The position numbers and the translations under genes were made by a program. This document shows, one piece after another, positions 52,690 through 62,320 of a stretch of 64,000 nt of DNA (position 1 is the first letter of the stretch; every line of letters starts with the position of its first letter). The notes beneath the pieces were generated by a model that was not told the DNA's origin, did not search any database, and was given only the letters and a program-made list of their open reading frames with translations. The DNA comes from Actinomycetes bacterium (GTDB lineage: Bacteria > Actinomycetota > Actinomycetes > Actinomycetales > Microbacteriaceae): the NCBI GenBank assembly GCA_023428065.1, contig JAEYZI010000095.1, forward strand, positions 1-64,000. Reading direction: 5' to 3'.

Positions 52690-53525
52690 CCCCCCGTGTC
52701 TCGATCGTGGTCCCCGCGTACAACAACGGCGCGTACATCGCCCGCACGATGGACTCGATCCTCGCCCAGACCTTCGGCGACTTCGAGCTCGTCGTCGCCG
52801 ACCATTCGTCGACCGACGACACGTGGGAGGTCTTGCAGCGCTACACGGGCGACCCCCGCGTGCGGCTCCTCACGACCGAGGCCGGCGGCGGCGCACCCCG
52901 TAACTGGAGCCGCGTGACGGCGGAGGCCCGTGGCGAGCTCGTCAAGCTCGTCTGCGGCGACGACCTGCTCCACCCCGAGATCCTCGCGGAGCAGGTGGCG
53001 GCACTCGACGCGGCACCCGGCGCGGTGCTCGCCGCCGCGCGACGCGACATCGTCGACGCCCACGACCGTCCGTTCGTCGAGGGCCGCGGGATGCCGGGTC
53101 TGAGCGGCGTGGTCCCGGGGCGCGAGGCGATCCGGCGCACGGTCGTCGCCGGCACCAACATCTTCGGCGAGCCGGGCTGTGTGCTGTTCCGCCGCGAGGT
53201 GCTCGAACGCGTGGGCGGATGGGACGCCCGCTTCCCGTATCTCATCGACCAGGCGACCTACACGCGCGTGCTCCTCGAGGGCGACGCCGTCGCCGTCGAC
53301 CGCTCGCTCGCGGCGTTCCGCGTGAGCGACAGCCAGTGGAGCGTGCGACTCGCGCGCTCGCAGGCCGAGCAGGCCATCGCCTACCACCACTGGCTCCTCG
53401 AGGAGCACCCCGACGTCGTGTCGGCGGCGGACGTACGCCGCGGCGACCTCGCGGCTCGGGCCATGAGCATCATGCGCCGCGGCGCCTACCTCGTGATGGC
53501 GCGGCGGATGCGGGCGCGCGGATGA
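52686..53525 (+). CDS. GT2 glycosyltransferase
   Basis: A 279-residue GT-A enzyme: VSIVVPAYNNGAYIARTMDS, ELVVADHSSTDDTWEVLQRY and KLVCGDDLLHPEILAEQVAA (metal DD). It also has EPGCVLFRREVLERVGGWDA. ATG 52686 overlaps the GtrA stop (ATGA) and its own stop overlaps the next ATG. Confidence 0.9.
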   Translation: MTPRVSIVVPAYNNGAYIARTMDSILAQTFGDFELVVADHSSTDDTWEVLQRYTGDPRVRLLTTEAGGGAPRNWSRVTAEARGELVKLVCGDDLLHPEILAEQVAALDAAPGAVLAAARRDIVDAHDRPFVEGRGMPGLSGVVPGREAIRRTVVAGTNIFGEPGCVLFRREVLERVGGWDARFPYLIDQATYTRVLLEGDAVAVDRSLAAFRVSDSQWSVRLARSQAEQAIAYHHWLLEEHPDVVSAADVRRGDLAARAMSIMRRGAYLVMARRMRARG

Positions 53526-55801
53526 GGGCCGCGCTGACCGCCGCGCGGGGCTGGTGGGTGCGATCCGACGCGGCGCTCTACGCTCTCGTCGCCCTCATCA
53601 CGACCGTGCTCGCCACCACGGCGCTCGAGCTGTGGCGCGCCGATTTCGGCGTGCCGCTCGCCTACTGGGGCGACGCGATCCCCGTCGGCGCGCACTTCAA
53701 GACCGTCATCGAGACCGGCTGGTACGAGTACAACCCCCTGCTCGGTGCACCGTACGGCCAGACCTACAACGACTTCCCGACCGCCGACAACCTCAACTTC
53801 ATCGCGGCGAAGATCCTCGGATGGTTCATCTCCGACTGGACGGTCGCCGTCAACGTCTACTTCGTCATCGGCTTCCCGCTCGCGGCGATCACGGCGACGT
53901 GGATGTTCCGCACGCTCGGGATCTCCCGAGCGATGACGCTCGCGCTCGCGCCCGTGTTCGCCCTCGCGCCGTACCACTTCATCCGCGGTGTCGGCCACCT
54001 CTTCCTCGCGTCGTACTTCGTCATCCCGCTCTCCCTCGTGATCGTCATGCGCGTCATCCTGGGTCGGCGCATCTGGGGCTGGCGCGAGACGCCGAACCGC
54101 TGGGCGCGACCGTTCGGGCGCGGTGCGGGCACCCTCGCGATCCTCGCCCTCACGGCGACCGCCCAGACCTACTACGCCGTCTTCTTCCTGCTCCTGCTCG
54201 CGTTCGCGGGGATCGTCTCCCTCATCGCGCGCCGCGACTGGCGGCGGTTCTGGGGCGCCGCGATCGCGGGCGGCGTGACGTTCGTGCTCGTCACCGTCAA
54301 CATGCTGCCGGACATGATCTACGCGTGGGTCAACGGCGCCAACCCGACGGGACTCGAGCGCGGGCATGCGGAGGCGGAGATCTACGCGCTCAAGCTCTCG
54401 CAGCTCCTGCTCCCGTGGCCCGGGCACCGCATCGGCTTCCTGCGCAGCATCCGCGAGCAGTACGACGCGTCCTACCCGCTGCAGTCGGAGTTCCCGGCGC
54501 TCGGGGCGATCGCCGCCGCGGGGCTCGTGGCGTCGTTCCTCTTCCTCGCGTACGCCGCGGCGCGCGCGGGTCGTTTCCGCATCCGCGATCCGCACCTGCG
54601 GCGCGCGGCGGCGATCATCGGATCGGTCGCAGCGCTGCTCTTCGTGGCGTTCATCTTCTCGACCGTCGGCGGCCTCTCGACGATCCTGTCCTTCGTCACG
54701 ACGAGCCTGCGCGGCTGGAACCGGATGTCGATCTACATGGCGGCGCTCGCGCTCATCACGGTCGGCGTGCTCCTCGACCTCGCGATCCGCGCGGTCGTGC
54801 GCAGGGGGCGTCTCGCAGGGCTCGGCCGCACGGTCCTGGCCGGCGGGATCGCGGTCGTGCTGCTCGGGGTAGGGTTCGTCGACCAGACGCCCGCAGATGC
54901 GGGGCGCGACTACGGCCCCACCGCGGAGCGCTTCCACGCCGACCGGGCATGGTTCCGCGAGGTTCAGACGGCGGCGGGCGAAGGCGCCACGATCATGCAG
55001 CTGCCCTACCAGTCCTTCCCCGAGGACACAGGGCCGACGGGCGTGCTCGGCTCCGAGGTACTCATCCCCTACCTCCAGACGGAGGGCATCGCCTGGACGG
55101 GCGGCGGCATCAAGGGCCGCCCCCGCGCCGAGTGGACCGACGTCGTCGGCAGCCAGTACACGCCAGAGCAGATCGCCGCGCTCGCGGTCGCGGCGGGTAT
55201 GACGGGCATCCACGTCGACCGTGCGTCGCTCACCGACGAGGCCCGCCGTGACCTCGAGTCGGGCCTGCGCGCGGCCCTCGGCGCGCCGCTCGAGAGCGCC
55301 GACGAGCGCTACGCCTACTACGACCTCTCCCCCCTCGCCGCCGCGGTGCGCGCGACGCCGGCGGCCGAGCTCGACGACCTCGCGCAGCGCATCACGAACC
55401 CCGTCACGGTCGACGACCGCCCCGGGTTCCGGCGCGGCTTCGACGCGACGACGGGTGCCGTGCGCTCGACGCAGCGGGTGCCGGAGCCCACCATCCGTCT
55501 CATCAACGACAGCGACCGCTCGGTGTCGGCCACCCTCGAGCTCGCCTTCGAGTTCGACACGAGCGCGGGGGGCACCTCGCCCGCCTCGATCGAGGTGACG
55601 CTTCCGGACGGATCGGTGCACACGGTCGCGATCGACGACGGCACGGGGCGGCTCAGCACGCCCGTCGTGCTCCCGCCCGGAGCGGGGGTCGTCACGATCC
55701 GCGGGGCCGATCTGACCCGCCCCGGAGCCGTGCCGCTCGTGCTCACCGACCGCGCGGTGCGCGACGACCAGGTGGCGGCCTTCGCCGCCCGCTTCGACTG
55801 A
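53522..55801 (+). CDS. large GT-C-like membrane protein
   Basis: A 759-residue protein with 10-12 helices up to about residue 450 (VYFVIGFPLAAITATWMFRT, APVFALAPYHFIRGVGHLFL). A C-terminal extracytoplasmic part is beta-rich near the end (TIRLINDSDRSVSATLELAF). The first loop contains the acidic DAIPVGAHFKTVIETGWYEY, typical of GT-C enzymes such as YfhO. It may add a sugar from a polyprenyl-phosphate donor. ATG 53522 overlaps the preceding stop. Confidence 0.82.
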   Translation: MRAALTAARGWWVRSDAALYALVALITTVLATTALELWRADFGVPLAYWGDAIPVGAHFKTVIETGWYEYNPLLGAPYGQTYNDFPTADNLNFIAAKILGWFISDWTVAVNVYFVIGFPLAAITATWMFRTLGISRAMTLALAPVFALAPYHFIRGVGHLFLASYFVIPLSLVIVMRVILGRRIWGWRETPNRWARPFGRGAGTLAILALTATAQTYYAVFFLLLLAFAGIVSLIARRDWRRFWGAAIAGGVTFVLVTVNMLPDMIYAWVNGANPTGLERGHAEAEIYALKLSQLLLPWPGHRIGFLRSIREQYDASYPLQSEFPALGAIAAAGLVASFLFLAYAAARAGRFRIRDPHLRRAAAIIGSVAALLFVAFIFSTVGGLSTILSFVTTSLRGWNRMSIYMAALALITVGVLLDLAIRAVVRRGRLAGLGRTVLAGGIAVVLLGVGFVDQTPADAGRDYGPTAERFHADRAWFREVQTAAGEGATIMQLPYQSFPEDTGPTGVLGSEVLIPYLQTEGIAWTGGGIKGRPRAEWTDVVGSQYTPEQIAALAVAAGMTGIHVDRASLTDEARRDLESGLRAALGAPLESADERYAYYDLSPLAAAVRATPAAELDDLAQRITNPVTVDDRPGFRRGFDATTGAVRSTQRVPEPTIRLINDSDRSVSATLELAFEFDTSAGGTSPASIEVTLPDGSVHTVAIDDGTGRLSTPVVLPPGAGVVTIRGADLTRPGAVPLVLTDRAVRDDQVAAFAARFD

Positions 55802-55835
55802 GTCGGGCGGAGGCCGCGTGCTAGTGTCGAATGCC

Positions 55836-56849
55836 GTGACCGACCGTGTGGAGCCCTGGGAGGTTCCGCATCTCATCTCGGTCGTCATCCCCGTCTACGG
55901 CGGCGAGCGCACCCTCGCGGGCGTCGTCGAGGAGATCCTCCCGCTCGCGACCGAATCGCGTACGCCCGATGGCTACCCGTTCCGTGTCACCGAGATCGTG
56001 CTCGTCTACGACAACGGCCGCGACGACTCCGCGCGCGTCATCCGCGAGCTCGCCGAGTCGCACGACATCGTGCAGGCGGTGTGGTTGAGCCGCAACTACG
56101 GTCAGCATGCGGCGACCCTCGCGGGCATGGCCTCGAGCGGCGGCGAGTGGATCGTCACCCTCGACGAGGACGGGCAGCACGACCCGGCCGACATCCCCGT
56201 GCTGCTCGACACCGCCCTGCGCGAGCAGGCGCCCCTCGTGTACGCCCGGCCCACGAACAAGCCCTCGCACGGCTTCCTGCGCAACTCGGCCTCGCGCGGC
56301 GCCAAGTGGCTCCTCACGCGCGTCTTCGCGGGCACCAACGCCCGCGACTACCAGAGCTACCGCCTCGTGCTCGGCTCGATCGGCCGCGGCGTCGCGGCCT
56401 ACGCGGGCTCGGGCGTCTACCTCGACGTGGCGCTCGGATGGGTCGCCCCGCCCCCCGCGACCGCGCCGATCCTGCTGCGCGACGAGGGCGAGCGGCGGTC
56501 GGGCTACTCGACGCGTCGCCTCTTCTCGCACTTCTGGCGCATGGTCATCACGAGCGGCACGCGCGGCCTGCGCTTCGTGTCGGCGCTCGGCGCCGTCTTC
56601 GCCGCCGTCGGCGTCGCCGTCTCCATCTACATCCTCGTCGCGCGGCTCACGGGCGGCGACGACGTGCCGGAGGGCTGGGCCTCGTCGATCGTCGTCGTGC
56701 TGCTGTCGGCCGGGGCCATCCTGGTCGCGCTCGGCATCATCGCGGAGTACATCGGCGTGAGCGTCAACATGTCGCTCGGCAAGCCCCCCTACCTCGTCAC
56801 GGGCGACCCCGCCGACGGTCCGCTCGGACGCCGCCGCCCGACGCGATGA
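55836..56849 (+). CDS. GT2 polyprenyl-phosphate glycosyltransferase (ArnC/DPM1-like)
   Basis: A 337-residue enzyme: SVVIPVYGGERTLAGVVEEI, EIVLVYDNGRDDSARVIREL, WLSRNYGQHAATLAGMASSG and VTLDEDGQHDPADIPVLLDT. Two C-terminal helices follow (VSALGAVFAAVGVAVSIYIL; VVVLLSAGAILVALGIIAEY), as in ArnC/GtrB. GTG 55836 follows a TAGTGT box by 8 bases; an upstream in-frame GTG at 55818 is less likely. It would supply donors to the GT-C protein upstream. Confidence 0.92.
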   Translation: MTDRVEPWEVPHLISVVIPVYGGERTLAGVVEEILPLATESRTPDGYPFRVTEIVLVYDNGRDDSARVIRELAESHDIVQAVWLSRNYGQHAATLAGMASSGGEWIVTLDEDGQHDPADIPVLLDTALREQAPLVYARPTNKPSHGFLRNSASRGAKWLLTRVFAGTNARDYQSYRLVLGSIGRGVAAYAGSGVYLDVALGWVAPPPATAPILLRDEGERRSGYSTRRLFSHFWRMVITSGTRGLRFVSALGAVFAAVGVAVSIYILVARLTGGDDVPEGWASSIVVVLLSAGAILVALGIIAEYIGVSVNMSLGKPPYLVTGDPADGPLGRRRPTR

Positions 56850-57814
56850 CGACCGCCTGGATCGTCGGGCGCAGCGGCATGCTGGGCGGCGCGATCGCCC
56901 GACGCATCGCCCGCACTCCGGGGTGGTCGGAGAACGTGACCGACCCGCTGCCGTGGCTCGACGGCGCCGACGCGGTGCGGGCCGCGGCGCGCGAGGGAGT
57001 CGAGCGGCTCATCGCGGCCTCCGGCGACGGACCGAGCGCCGTCATCTGGGTCGGCGGCGCCGCCGTGACCTCGAGCAGCGACGCGCAGGTCGACGCCGAG
57101 TTCGAGCTGCTCGTCGCCGCATTCGAGGGCATGAGCGACGGATGGCGCGGTCGGGAGCACCGCACCCTCGTGTTCCTCGCCTCGTCCGCCGGGGGTGTCT
57201 ACGCCGGCAGTGGCGAGCCCCCCTTCACGGAGTCCACAGCGCCCGCGCCCATCTCGCCCTACGGACGCCTCAAGCTGCGCTCGGAGGAGCACGCGCGCTC
57301 GGTTCTCGGCAAGCTCGGCATCCCCCTCTACATCGGCCGTATCGCGAACCTGTACGGACCCGGGCAACGGCTCTCGAAGATGCAGGGCATCGTCTCCCAC
57401 CTCGCCCTCGCGCGTCTGACCCCCACGCCCGCCTCCGTCTACGTGCCGCTCGACACCCTCCGCGACTACCTCTACGTCGACGACGCGGCACGGCTCGTGC
57501 TCGATGGACTCGACCGCCTCGCGCGCGAAGGCGGCCAGGTGACGAAGGTGCTCGCGAGCGGCAAGGGCACGACGATCGCGGAACTGCTCGGGCAGCTCCG
57601 GCTCATCTCGAAGGCGCGACCGCGCGTGATCCTCGGGAGCTCACCGACGGCCCGTCATCAGGCGAAGGATCTGCGCCTGCGGTCGGAGGTGTGGCCCGAA
57701 CTCGATCGAGTGGACGCGACGACGCTCCCGGACGGCATCGCTCAGACCATCCGCGACGTCGAGCGGCAGCTGCTCGCGCGCGATCAGCCGACGGCGGGCA
57801 GCTCGGCGAGGTAA
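56846..57814 (+). CDS. NAD-dependent epimerase/dehydratase
   Basis: A 322-residue SDR: AWIVGRSGMLGGAIARRIAR (Rossmann G-x-S-G-x2-G), FLASSAGGVYAGSG, catalytic YGRLK near 144-148, and RIANLYGPGQRLSKMQGIVS. The rest fits extended SDRs with altered substrate loop. It could be the reductase that completes the GDP-6-deoxyhexose made by Gmd. ATGA overlap with the previous gene. Its 3' end runs 31 bases into rmlA on the other strand. Confidence 0.85.
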   Translation: MTTAWIVGRSGMLGGAIARRIARTPGWSENVTDPLPWLDGADAVRAAAREGVERLIAASGDGPSAVIWVGGAAVTSSSDAQVDAEFELLVAAFEGMSDGWRGREHRTLVFLASSAGGVYAGSGEPPFTESTAPAPISPYGRLKLRSEEHARSVLGKLGIPLYIGRIANLYGPGQRLSKMQGIVSHLALARLTPTPASVYVPLDTLRDYLYVDDAARLVLDGLDRLAREGGQVTKVLASGKGTTIAELLGQLRLISKARPRVILGSSPTARHQAKDLRLRSEVWPELDRVDATTLPDGIAQTIRDVERQLLARDQPTAGSSAR

Positions 57815-58650
57815 CGTCCGTAGCCGCTCTTGACGAGCGGCTCGGCGAGCTCGAGCAGTCGGGCGTCGTCGATCCAGCCGTTGCGCCAGGCGATCTCCTC
57901 GATGCAGCCGATCTTCTGCCCCTGGCGCGCCTCGATGACGCGCACGTACTCGGACGCCTGCATCATCGACTCGAACGTGCCCGTGTCGAGCCAGGCCGTG
58001 CCGCGGTCGAGCACCTGCACGCGCAGACGTCCCTCTCGCAGGTAGTGGTCGTTGACGGCCGTGATCTCGAGTTCGCCGCGCGCGCTCGGGGTGATGCCGT
58101 GGGCGATCCGCACGACCTCGTTGTCATAGAAGTAGAGGCCGGGCACGGCGAAGTTCGACTTCGGCACCTCGGGCTTCTCCTCGATCGAGATCGCCCGGTT
58201 GTCCGCGTCGAACTCGACGACGCCGTAGGCGCGCGGGTTGGCGACGTGGTACGCGAAGATGAGCGCGCCGTCGAGGTCGGTGTTGCCCTGCAGCGAGCTG
58301 CCGAGGTTGGCGCCGTGGAAGATGTTGTCGCCGAGCACGAGCGCGACGCTCTCGTCCTCGATGAACTCCTCGCCGATGATGAAGGCCTGTGCGAGGCCAT
58401 CGGGCGACGGCTGCACGGCGTACTCGAGCGAGATGCCGAGCGCCGAGCCGTCGCCGAGGAGCCGCTGGAACTGCGCCTGATCCTCCGGCGTCGAGATGAC
58501 GAGGATCTCGCGGATGCCCGCCATGAGCAGCGTCGACAGCGGGTAGTAGATCATCGGCTTGTCGTAGATGGGCATGAGCTGCTTCGAGATGCCCTTGGTG
58601 ATCGGGTACAGCCGGGTTCCCGATCCGCCCGCGAGGATGATCCCGCGCAT
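57784..58650 (-). CDS. rmlA: glucose-1-phosphate thymidylyltransferase
   Basis: A 288-residue nucleotidyltransferase, making dTDP-glucose. Signatures: GIILAGGSGTRLYPITKGIS (2-21), QLMPIYDKPMIYYPLSTLLM, ALVLGDNIFHGANLGSSLQG and GTAWLDTGTFESMMQASEYV. Length matches RmlA. ATG 58650 overlaps the rmlC stop by one base (TGATG). First enzyme of the dTDP-rhamnose pathway with rmlB, rmlC and rmlD nearby. Confidence 0.97.
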   Translation of the reverse strand: MRGIILAGGSGTRLYPITKGISKQLMPIYDKPMIYYPLSTLLMAGIREILVISTPEDQAQFQRLLGDGSALGISLEYAVQPSPDGLAQAFIIGEEFIEDESVALVLGDNIFHGANLGSSLQGNTDLDGALIFAYHVANPRAYGVVEFDADNRAISIEEKPEVPKSNFAVPGLYFYDNEVVRIAHGITPSARGELEITAVNDHYLREGRLRVQVLDRGTAWLDTGTFESMMQASEYVRVIEARQGQKIGCIEEIAWRNGWIDDARLLELAEPLVKSGYGRYLAELPAVG

Positions 58651-59255
58651 CAGCGGCCGCCCGCCTCGAGGTACCACGCGCGGCAGTCCTCGTAGTTGGG
58701 CAGCAGGCCGCCCTCAAGCGCCTCGGCGAGCCCGGGCGCCTCGTGGTCGCGCGGCGAGACGATGAGCTCGGCGGCCGGGAACGGCAGGTCGAGCTCGAGC
58801 GCGGGGTCGAGCGGGTTGACGGTGAGCTCGCGCTCGGGCGTGTACACCGTCGAGGTGAGGTAGCTCGCGACAGAGTCGTCGGCGAGCGCGACGAGGATGT
58901 GGCCGAGCCCCTCGGCGAGGTAGACCGCGCGTCGGTCGACGTCGTCGATGAGCACGCGGTCCCACGCGCCGAAGGTCGGCGAGCCCACGCGCAGGTCGAC
59001 GACGTAGTCGAGGAACGCCCCCGCCGGCGCGTGCACGAACTTCGCCTGCCCGGGCGGGACGAGCGCGTAGTGCACGCCGCGGACGACGCCGCGATGCGAC
59101 ACCGAGATGTTGCCCTGGCGGAGGTCGAGGCGACGCCCGACGGACTCCTCCAGTGCCTCGTAGCGGTAGTACTCGAGGAACGCGCCGCGCGAGTCGGAGT
59201 GGATCACGGGAGTGAACTCGTAGGCGTCCGCGACGGTCAGCTCTCGGATTCGCAC
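58650..59255 (-). CDS. rmlC: dTDP-4-dehydrorhamnose 3,5-epimerase
   Basis: A 201-residue cupin epimerase: DSRGAFLEYYRYEALEESVG, RGVVRGVHYALVPPGQAKFV with the catalytic His in RGVHY, and SPTFGAWDRVLIDDVDRRAV. Length matches actinobacterial RmlC. GTG 59255 is set by TAGACT 6 bases upstream (leaderless). Confidence 0.95.
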   Translation of the reverse strand: MRIRELTVADAYEFTPVIHSDSRGAFLEYYRYEALEESVGRRLDLRQGNISVSHRGVVRGVHYALVPPGQAKFVHAPAGAFLDYVVDLRVGSPTFGAWDRVLIDDVDRRAVYLAEGLGHILVALADDSVASYLTSTVYTPERELTVNPLDPALELDLPFPAAELIVSPRDHEAPGLAEALEGGLLPNYEDCRAWYLEAGGR

Positions 59256-59261
59256 CGGGGA

Positions 59262-59267
59262 AGTCTA
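59262..59267 (-). promoter_or_regulatory. -10 box, leaderless rmlC-rmlA mRNA
   Basis: TAGACT on the minus strand, 6 bases before GTG 59255. Confidence 0.55.
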
Positions 59268-59300
59268 TCAACGGCATCCGGAGCGCCCAGAGCGGCCCGA

Positions 59301-59306
59301 TAGGAT
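59301..59306 (+). promoter_or_regulatory. -10 box of rmlB-rmlD operon
   Basis: TAGGAT, with a ~20-base leader to ATG 59334 and GGGAG about 11 bases before it. Confidence 0.45.
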
Positions 59307-59333
59307 TCCGGAGTACCGGGAGAACGGAACCCT

Positions 59334-60332
59334 ATGCGCATCCTCGTCACCGGCGGAGCCGGTTTCATCGGCTCGAACTTCGTGCACCACCTCGTCGAGC
59401 ACACCGACCACACCGTCACGGTGCTCGACAAGCTCACCTACGCGGGCAACCTCGCCTCGATCGAGGGGCTGCCCGCCGAGCGCGTCGCGTTCGTGAAGGG
59501 CGACATCGCGGATGCGGCGCTCGTCGACGAGCTCTTCGGTCGCCACGACGCCGTCGTGCACTACGCGGCCGAGAGCCACAACGACAACTCCCTCGACGAC
59601 CCACGGCCCTTCCTCGACACCAACATCGTCGGCACCTACACGCTCCTCGAGGCGGCGCGGAAGCACGGCATCCGCTTCCACCACATCTCGACCGACGAGG
59701 TCTACGGCGACCTCGAGCTCGACGATCCCGAGCGCTTCACCGAGAACACCCCCTACAACCCGTCGAGCCCGTACTCGTCGACGAAGGCGGGGAGCGACCT
59801 GCTCGTGCGCGCGTGGGTGCGCTCGTTCGGCGTGCAGGCGACGATCTCGAACTGCTCCAACAACTACGGTCCGTACCAGCACGTCGAGAAGTTCATCCCC
59901 CGCCAGATCACCAACGTGCTGCGCGGCGAGCGGCCGAAGCTCTACGGCACGGGCGAGAACGTGCGCGACTGGATCCACGCCGACGACCACTCCTCCGCCG
60001 TGCTCACGATCCTCGAGAAGGGCCGCATCGGCGAGACCTACCTCATCGGGGCCGACGGCGAGAAGAACAACAAGGAGGTCGTCGAGCTCATCCTCACCGA
60101 GCTCGGGCAGCCCGCCGACGCCTACGACCTCGTGACCGACCGGCCGGGACACGATCTGCGCTACGCGATCGACTCGACGAAGCTGCGCACCGAGCTCGGC
60201 TGGCTCCCCCGCTACGGCGACTTCGCCGCGGGGCTCGCGGCGACGATCGACTGGTATCGCGAGAACGAGGCCTGGTGGGCTCCGCAGAAGGAGGCCACCG
60301 AGGCGAAGTACCGGGCGTCCGGCCAGGCATGA
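59334..60332 (+). CDS. rmlB: dTDP-glucose 4,6-dehydratase
   Basis: A 332-residue extended SDR: ILVTGGAGFIGSNFVHHLVE (3-22), HISTDEVYGDLELDDPERFT with the catalytic DE, YSSTKAGSDLLVRAWVRSFG with the Tyr-x3-Lys pair, and NNYGPYQHVEKFIP. Standard length for RmlB. It is divergent from rmlC with 78 bases between and coupled to rmlD by ATGA. Confidence 0.97.
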   Translation: MRILVTGGAGFIGSNFVHHLVEHTDHTVTVLDKLTYAGNLASIEGLPAERVAFVKGDIADAALVDELFGRHDAVVHYAAESHNDNSLDDPRPFLDTNIVGTYTLLEAARKHGIRFHHISTDEVYGDLELDDPERFTENTPYNPSSPYSSTKAGSDLLVRAWVRSFGVQATISNCSNNYGPYQHVEKFIPRQITNVLRGERPKLYGTGENVRDWIHADDHSSAVLTILEKGRIGETYLIGADGEKNNKEVVELILTELGQPADAYDLVTDRPGHDLRYAIDSTKLRTELGWLPRYGDFAAGLAATIDWYRENEAWWAPQKEATEAKYRASGQA

Positions 60333-61171
60333 CGCGCTACCTCATCGCGGGAGCCGGGGGCATGCTCGGCAGAGAGCTCCGGACGGTGCTCTCCGGCCGC
60401 GACGTGCGCGCGCTCACGCGTGCCGAGCTCGACGTGACGGATGCGGTGGCGGTCGCGGAGGCGGCATCCGGCGTCGACGTCGTCATCAACGCCGCCGCCT
60501 ACACGGCGGTCGACGACGCCGAGACGCACGAGCGGGAGGCGTTCGCCATCAACGCGACGGGCGCAGGCAACCTCGCCCGTGCCGCGGCCGATGCGGGCGC
60601 GCGCCTCGTGCACGTCTCGACGGACTACGTCTTCGCGGGGGACGCGAGCTCGCCGTACCCCGAGGACGCGCCGCTCGCACCCATCAGCGCCTACGGACGC
60701 ACGAAGGCGGAGGGCGAGCGCCTCGTCGCCGCCGCCCATCCGTCTCCGTACATCGTGCGCACGGCCTGGCTCTACGGAGCCCACGGCGGTAATTTCGTCT
60801 CGACGATGCTGCGGCTCGCGGCCGAGCGCGAGACCGTGAGCGTCGTCGATGACCAGCGCGGCCAGCCCACGTGGGCACGGGATCTCGCCCGCGCGATGGT
60901 GCGCCTGCTCGACGCCGACGCGCCCGCGGGGATCTATCACGGCACCTCGTCGGGGGAGACGAGCTGGTTCGGTCTGGCGCGCGCCGTCTTCGCCGACGCG
61001 GGCCTCGACCCCGAGCGGGTGCTCCCGACGACGGCCGCGGCCTTCCCGCGTCCCGCGCCGCGCCCCTCCTACTCCGTGCTCGGTCACGCGGCCTGGGAGC
61101 GCGCGGGTCTCGAGCCCATCCGCGACTGGCGCGAGGCACTCCGCGAGGCACTCCCGGAGCTGCGACGGTGA
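60329..61171 (+). CDS. rmlD: dTDP-4-dehydrorhamnose reductase
   Basis: A 280-residue SDR: YLIAGAGGMLGRELRTVLSG (4-23), DVVINAAAYTAVDDAETHER, VHVSTDYVFAGDASSPYPED and YGRTKAEGERLV. This is the final enzyme of dTDP-L-rhamnose synthesis. ATG 60329 overlaps the rmlB stop and its own stop overlaps the next GTG. Confidence 0.96.
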   Translation: MTRYLIAGAGGMLGRELRTVLSGRDVRALTRAELDVTDAVAVAEAASGVDVVINAAAYTAVDDAETHEREAFAINATGAGNLARAAADAGARLVHVSTDYVFAGDASSPYPEDAPLAPISAYGRTKAEGERLVAAAHPSPYIVRTAWLYGAHGGNFVSTMLRLAAERETVSVVDDQRGQPTWARDLARAMVRLLDADAPAGIYHGTSSGETSWFGLARAVFADAGLDPERVLPTTAAAFPRPAPRPSYSVLGHAAWERAGLEPIRDWREALREALPELRR

Positions 61172-62301
61172 CGGAGCTCGTCGCGGTGCTCGACCAGCTC
61201 GTGGCGCCGGTCCCCGGGGGGATCGGCCGCTATGCGGAGGAGCTCGCCCGCGCGCTCGTGCAGACGGCGCCGCCCGGGGCGTCGGTCGTGGGCTTCGTCT
61301 CGTCGGCCCACCCCGACCGCTACGCCGAGATCCGCGAGCGCATCCCCGGCCTCGCGGGCCTCGAACCATCCGTGCTCGACCGCCGGATGCTCGCCCTCGC
61401 GTGGCGGCGCGGCCTCATCGAGCAGCCCGCGCGCGGGATGGTGCACGCGATGAGCCTCATGGCTCCCCTCGCCCCTCACGACCGGGTGCTGACACCCGGT
61501 CGGCAGGTGGCCGTCACCATCCACGACGCGATCCCGTGGACCCACCCCGAGACGCTCACGCGGCGGGGCGCCGCCTGGCACCGCGCCATGGGCGCCCGCG
61601 CCGAGCGCTACGCCGACGCCATCGTCGTGCCGACCCACGCCGTCGCGGAGGAGCTCGCGCGGCACCTCAAGCTCGGCGACCGCATCCGCGTCATCGGCGG
61701 CGCCGTCGGAGAGGCCCTCCACCTGCCGCCCGACGCGCCGGAGCGCGCCGACGCCCTGCGCCTGCCGAAGCGGTACGTGCTGAGCGTCGGAACCCTCGAA
61801 CCGCGCAAGGGCATTCCCGCGCTCCTGCGCGCCATGACGCTCCTCCCGGACGACGTGCATCTCGTGCTCGTCGGCCCCGCCGGATGGGGTGAGCTGCGCG
61901 TCGAGGATCTCGCGGCCGAGCTGGGCATCGGCGACCGCGTGCAGCTCGCGGGCAGGCTCTCCGACGCGGATCTCGCCGTCGCACTCGCGGCGGCCGAGGT
62001 CGTCGCGGTGCCGAGCATCGCCGAAGGGTTCGGGCTCCCCGTGCTCGAGGCGTTCTCCGTCGAGACCCCCGTCGTCCATTCCGATGCGCCCGCTCTCGTC
62101 GAGGTCGCGGGCGGGGCGGGCATCGCCGTGCCGCGCGACGACGCGGAGGGCTACCCCGCGCGGCTCGCGGAGGCGCTCCGCTCGGTGCTCGAGGACCCCG
62201 AGCTGGCGCGTCGGCTCGGCACGCTCGGCCGTGACCGCGCACGCGCCTTCAGCTGGCGCGACTCCGCCGAGAAGGTGTGGCAACTGCACGCGGACCTCTG
62301 A
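61168..62301 (+). CDS. GT4 glycosyltransferase
   Basis: A 377-residue GT-B enzyme: VPGGIGRYAEELARALVQTA, YVLSVGTLEPRKGIPALLRA and the EX7E motif AEGFGLPVLEA. It is coupled to rmlD by GTGA, so rhamnose transfer is a reasonable guess. A hairpin overlaps its stop codon. Confidence 0.9.
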   Translation: MTELVAVLDQLVAPVPGGIGRYAEELARALVQTAPPGASVVGFVSSAHPDRYAEIRERIPGLAGLEPSVLDRRMLALAWRRGLIEQPARGMVHAMSLMAPLAPHDRVLTPGRQVAVTIHDAIPWTHPETLTRRGAAWHRAMGARAERYADAIVVPTHAVAEELARHLKLGDRIRVIGGAVGEALHLPPDAPERADALRLPKRYVLSVGTLEPRKGIPALLRAMTLLPDDVHLVLVGPAGWGELRVEDLAAELGIGDRVQLAGRLSDADLAVALAAAEVVAVPSIAEGFGLPVLEAFSVETPVVHSDAPALVEVAGGAGIAVPRDDAEGYPARLAEALRSVLEDPELARRLGTLGRDRARAFSWRDSAEKVWQLHADL

Positions 62302-62320
62302 CGGCCCGAGCGGCCGTCAG
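62298..62320. terminator. bidirectional hairpin spanning both stop codons
   Basis: CTGACGGCC (62298-62306) pairs with GGCCGTCAG (62312-62320) across a 5-base loop. The two arms include the TGA of the plus-strand glycosyltransferase and the stop of the minus-strand methyltransferase. Confidence 0.6.
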
